DNA of 64,000 bases from Psychrosphaera sp. B3R10 (lineage in GTDB: Bacteria > Pseudomonadota > Gammaproteobacteria > Enterobacterales > Alteromonadaceae). A program made the translations under genes and the position numbers. Each line of letters begins with the position of its first letter. The stretch's first letter is position 1. Positions 63,990 to 64,000 of this stretch are shown piece after piece. The notes under the pieces were generated by a model that was not told where the DNA came from, searched no databases, and worked only from the letters and a program-made list of their open reading frames with translations. The stretch spans positions 187,964 to 251,963 of the forward strand of contig NZ_JAHKQH010000042.1 of NCBI RefSeq assembly GCF_018861025.1, given 5' to 3'.

Positions 63990-64000
63990 TTCTTTGTTTT

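Noticed and set aside
1-64000. CRISPR arrays, insertion sequences, prophage genes, complete tRNA or rRNA genes
   Set aside because: No repeat-spacer pattern, transposase, integrase or complete structural RNA was recognised.

Overview
The window looks like the chromosome of a marine, agar-degrading gammaproteobacterium of the Alteromonadales (Paraglaciecola/Glaciecola/Catenovulum-like). The evidence is a moderately AT-rich sequence, TonB-dependent receptors of the marine carbohydrate type, GH50 and GH16 agarases, lipoprotein sulfatases, and at the right edge the gammaproteobacterial order ygfB-pepP-ubiH-ubiI-gcvT-gcvH. Species cannot be set without a database search.

Positions 1-40.5 kb form a large agar/porphyran-type polysaccharide utilisation locus (PUL). 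From the left: a GH2 beta-galactosidase (cut by the window edge, apparently frameshifted near its start), a GH16 endo-hydrolase, a sulfatase remnant, a GntR/FCD regulator, a SusC-like TonB receptor with a putative glycan-binding lipoprotein, SapC, a GH50 agarase, then a tight run of BtuB-like receptor, cytochrome c protein, beta-propeller dehydrogenase-like protein, ThuA and a frameshifted DUF5060-type hydrolase. These are followed by a sulfatase, a second GH16, a second sulfatase with an unusual active-site signature and an Ig-like tail, a PhoD-like phosphatase, an SMP-30 lactonase, a second GH50, a tryptophan-halogenase-like flavoprotein and a free-standing ExoP_C-like module. The locus ends with a four-gene operon that fits the 3,6-anhydro-L-galactose pathway (aldehyde dehydrogenase, cycloisomerase, zinc dehydrogenase, SDR reductase). 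Agar chains would be cut outside or in the periplasm, desulfated, imported, and the anhydro-sugar turned into 2-keto-3-deoxy-gluconate; the last kinase/aldolase steps are not in the window.

A 12-bp palindrome, ATTGTTAACAAT or ATTGTYRACAAT, recurs at about a dozen places, nearly all in front of genes of this PUL including the GntR gene itself, and is absent from the other regions. It is probably the operator of the GntR/FCD regulator.

Positions 40.7-45.2 kb hold a Sel1-repeat protein and two secreted proteins of phosphatase/nuclease folds. Positions 45.7-56 kb are a separate fructan/sucrose locus: TonB receptor, CscB-like permease, LacI regulator, cytoplasmic GH32, fructokinase and a LamG-GH32 exported enzyme. 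A second palindrome (ATGTACATCGATGGACAT and half sites) overlaps two promoters of this locus and is the likely LacI operator.

Positions 56-57.3 kb are degenerate and contain the 3' half of a tRNA-Pro (anticodon loop to CCA), a typical trace of site-specific integration. It lies exactly between accessory and housekeeping DNA. From 57.3 kb to the end the genes are core: ygfB, pepP, ubiH, ubiI, gcvT, gcvH.
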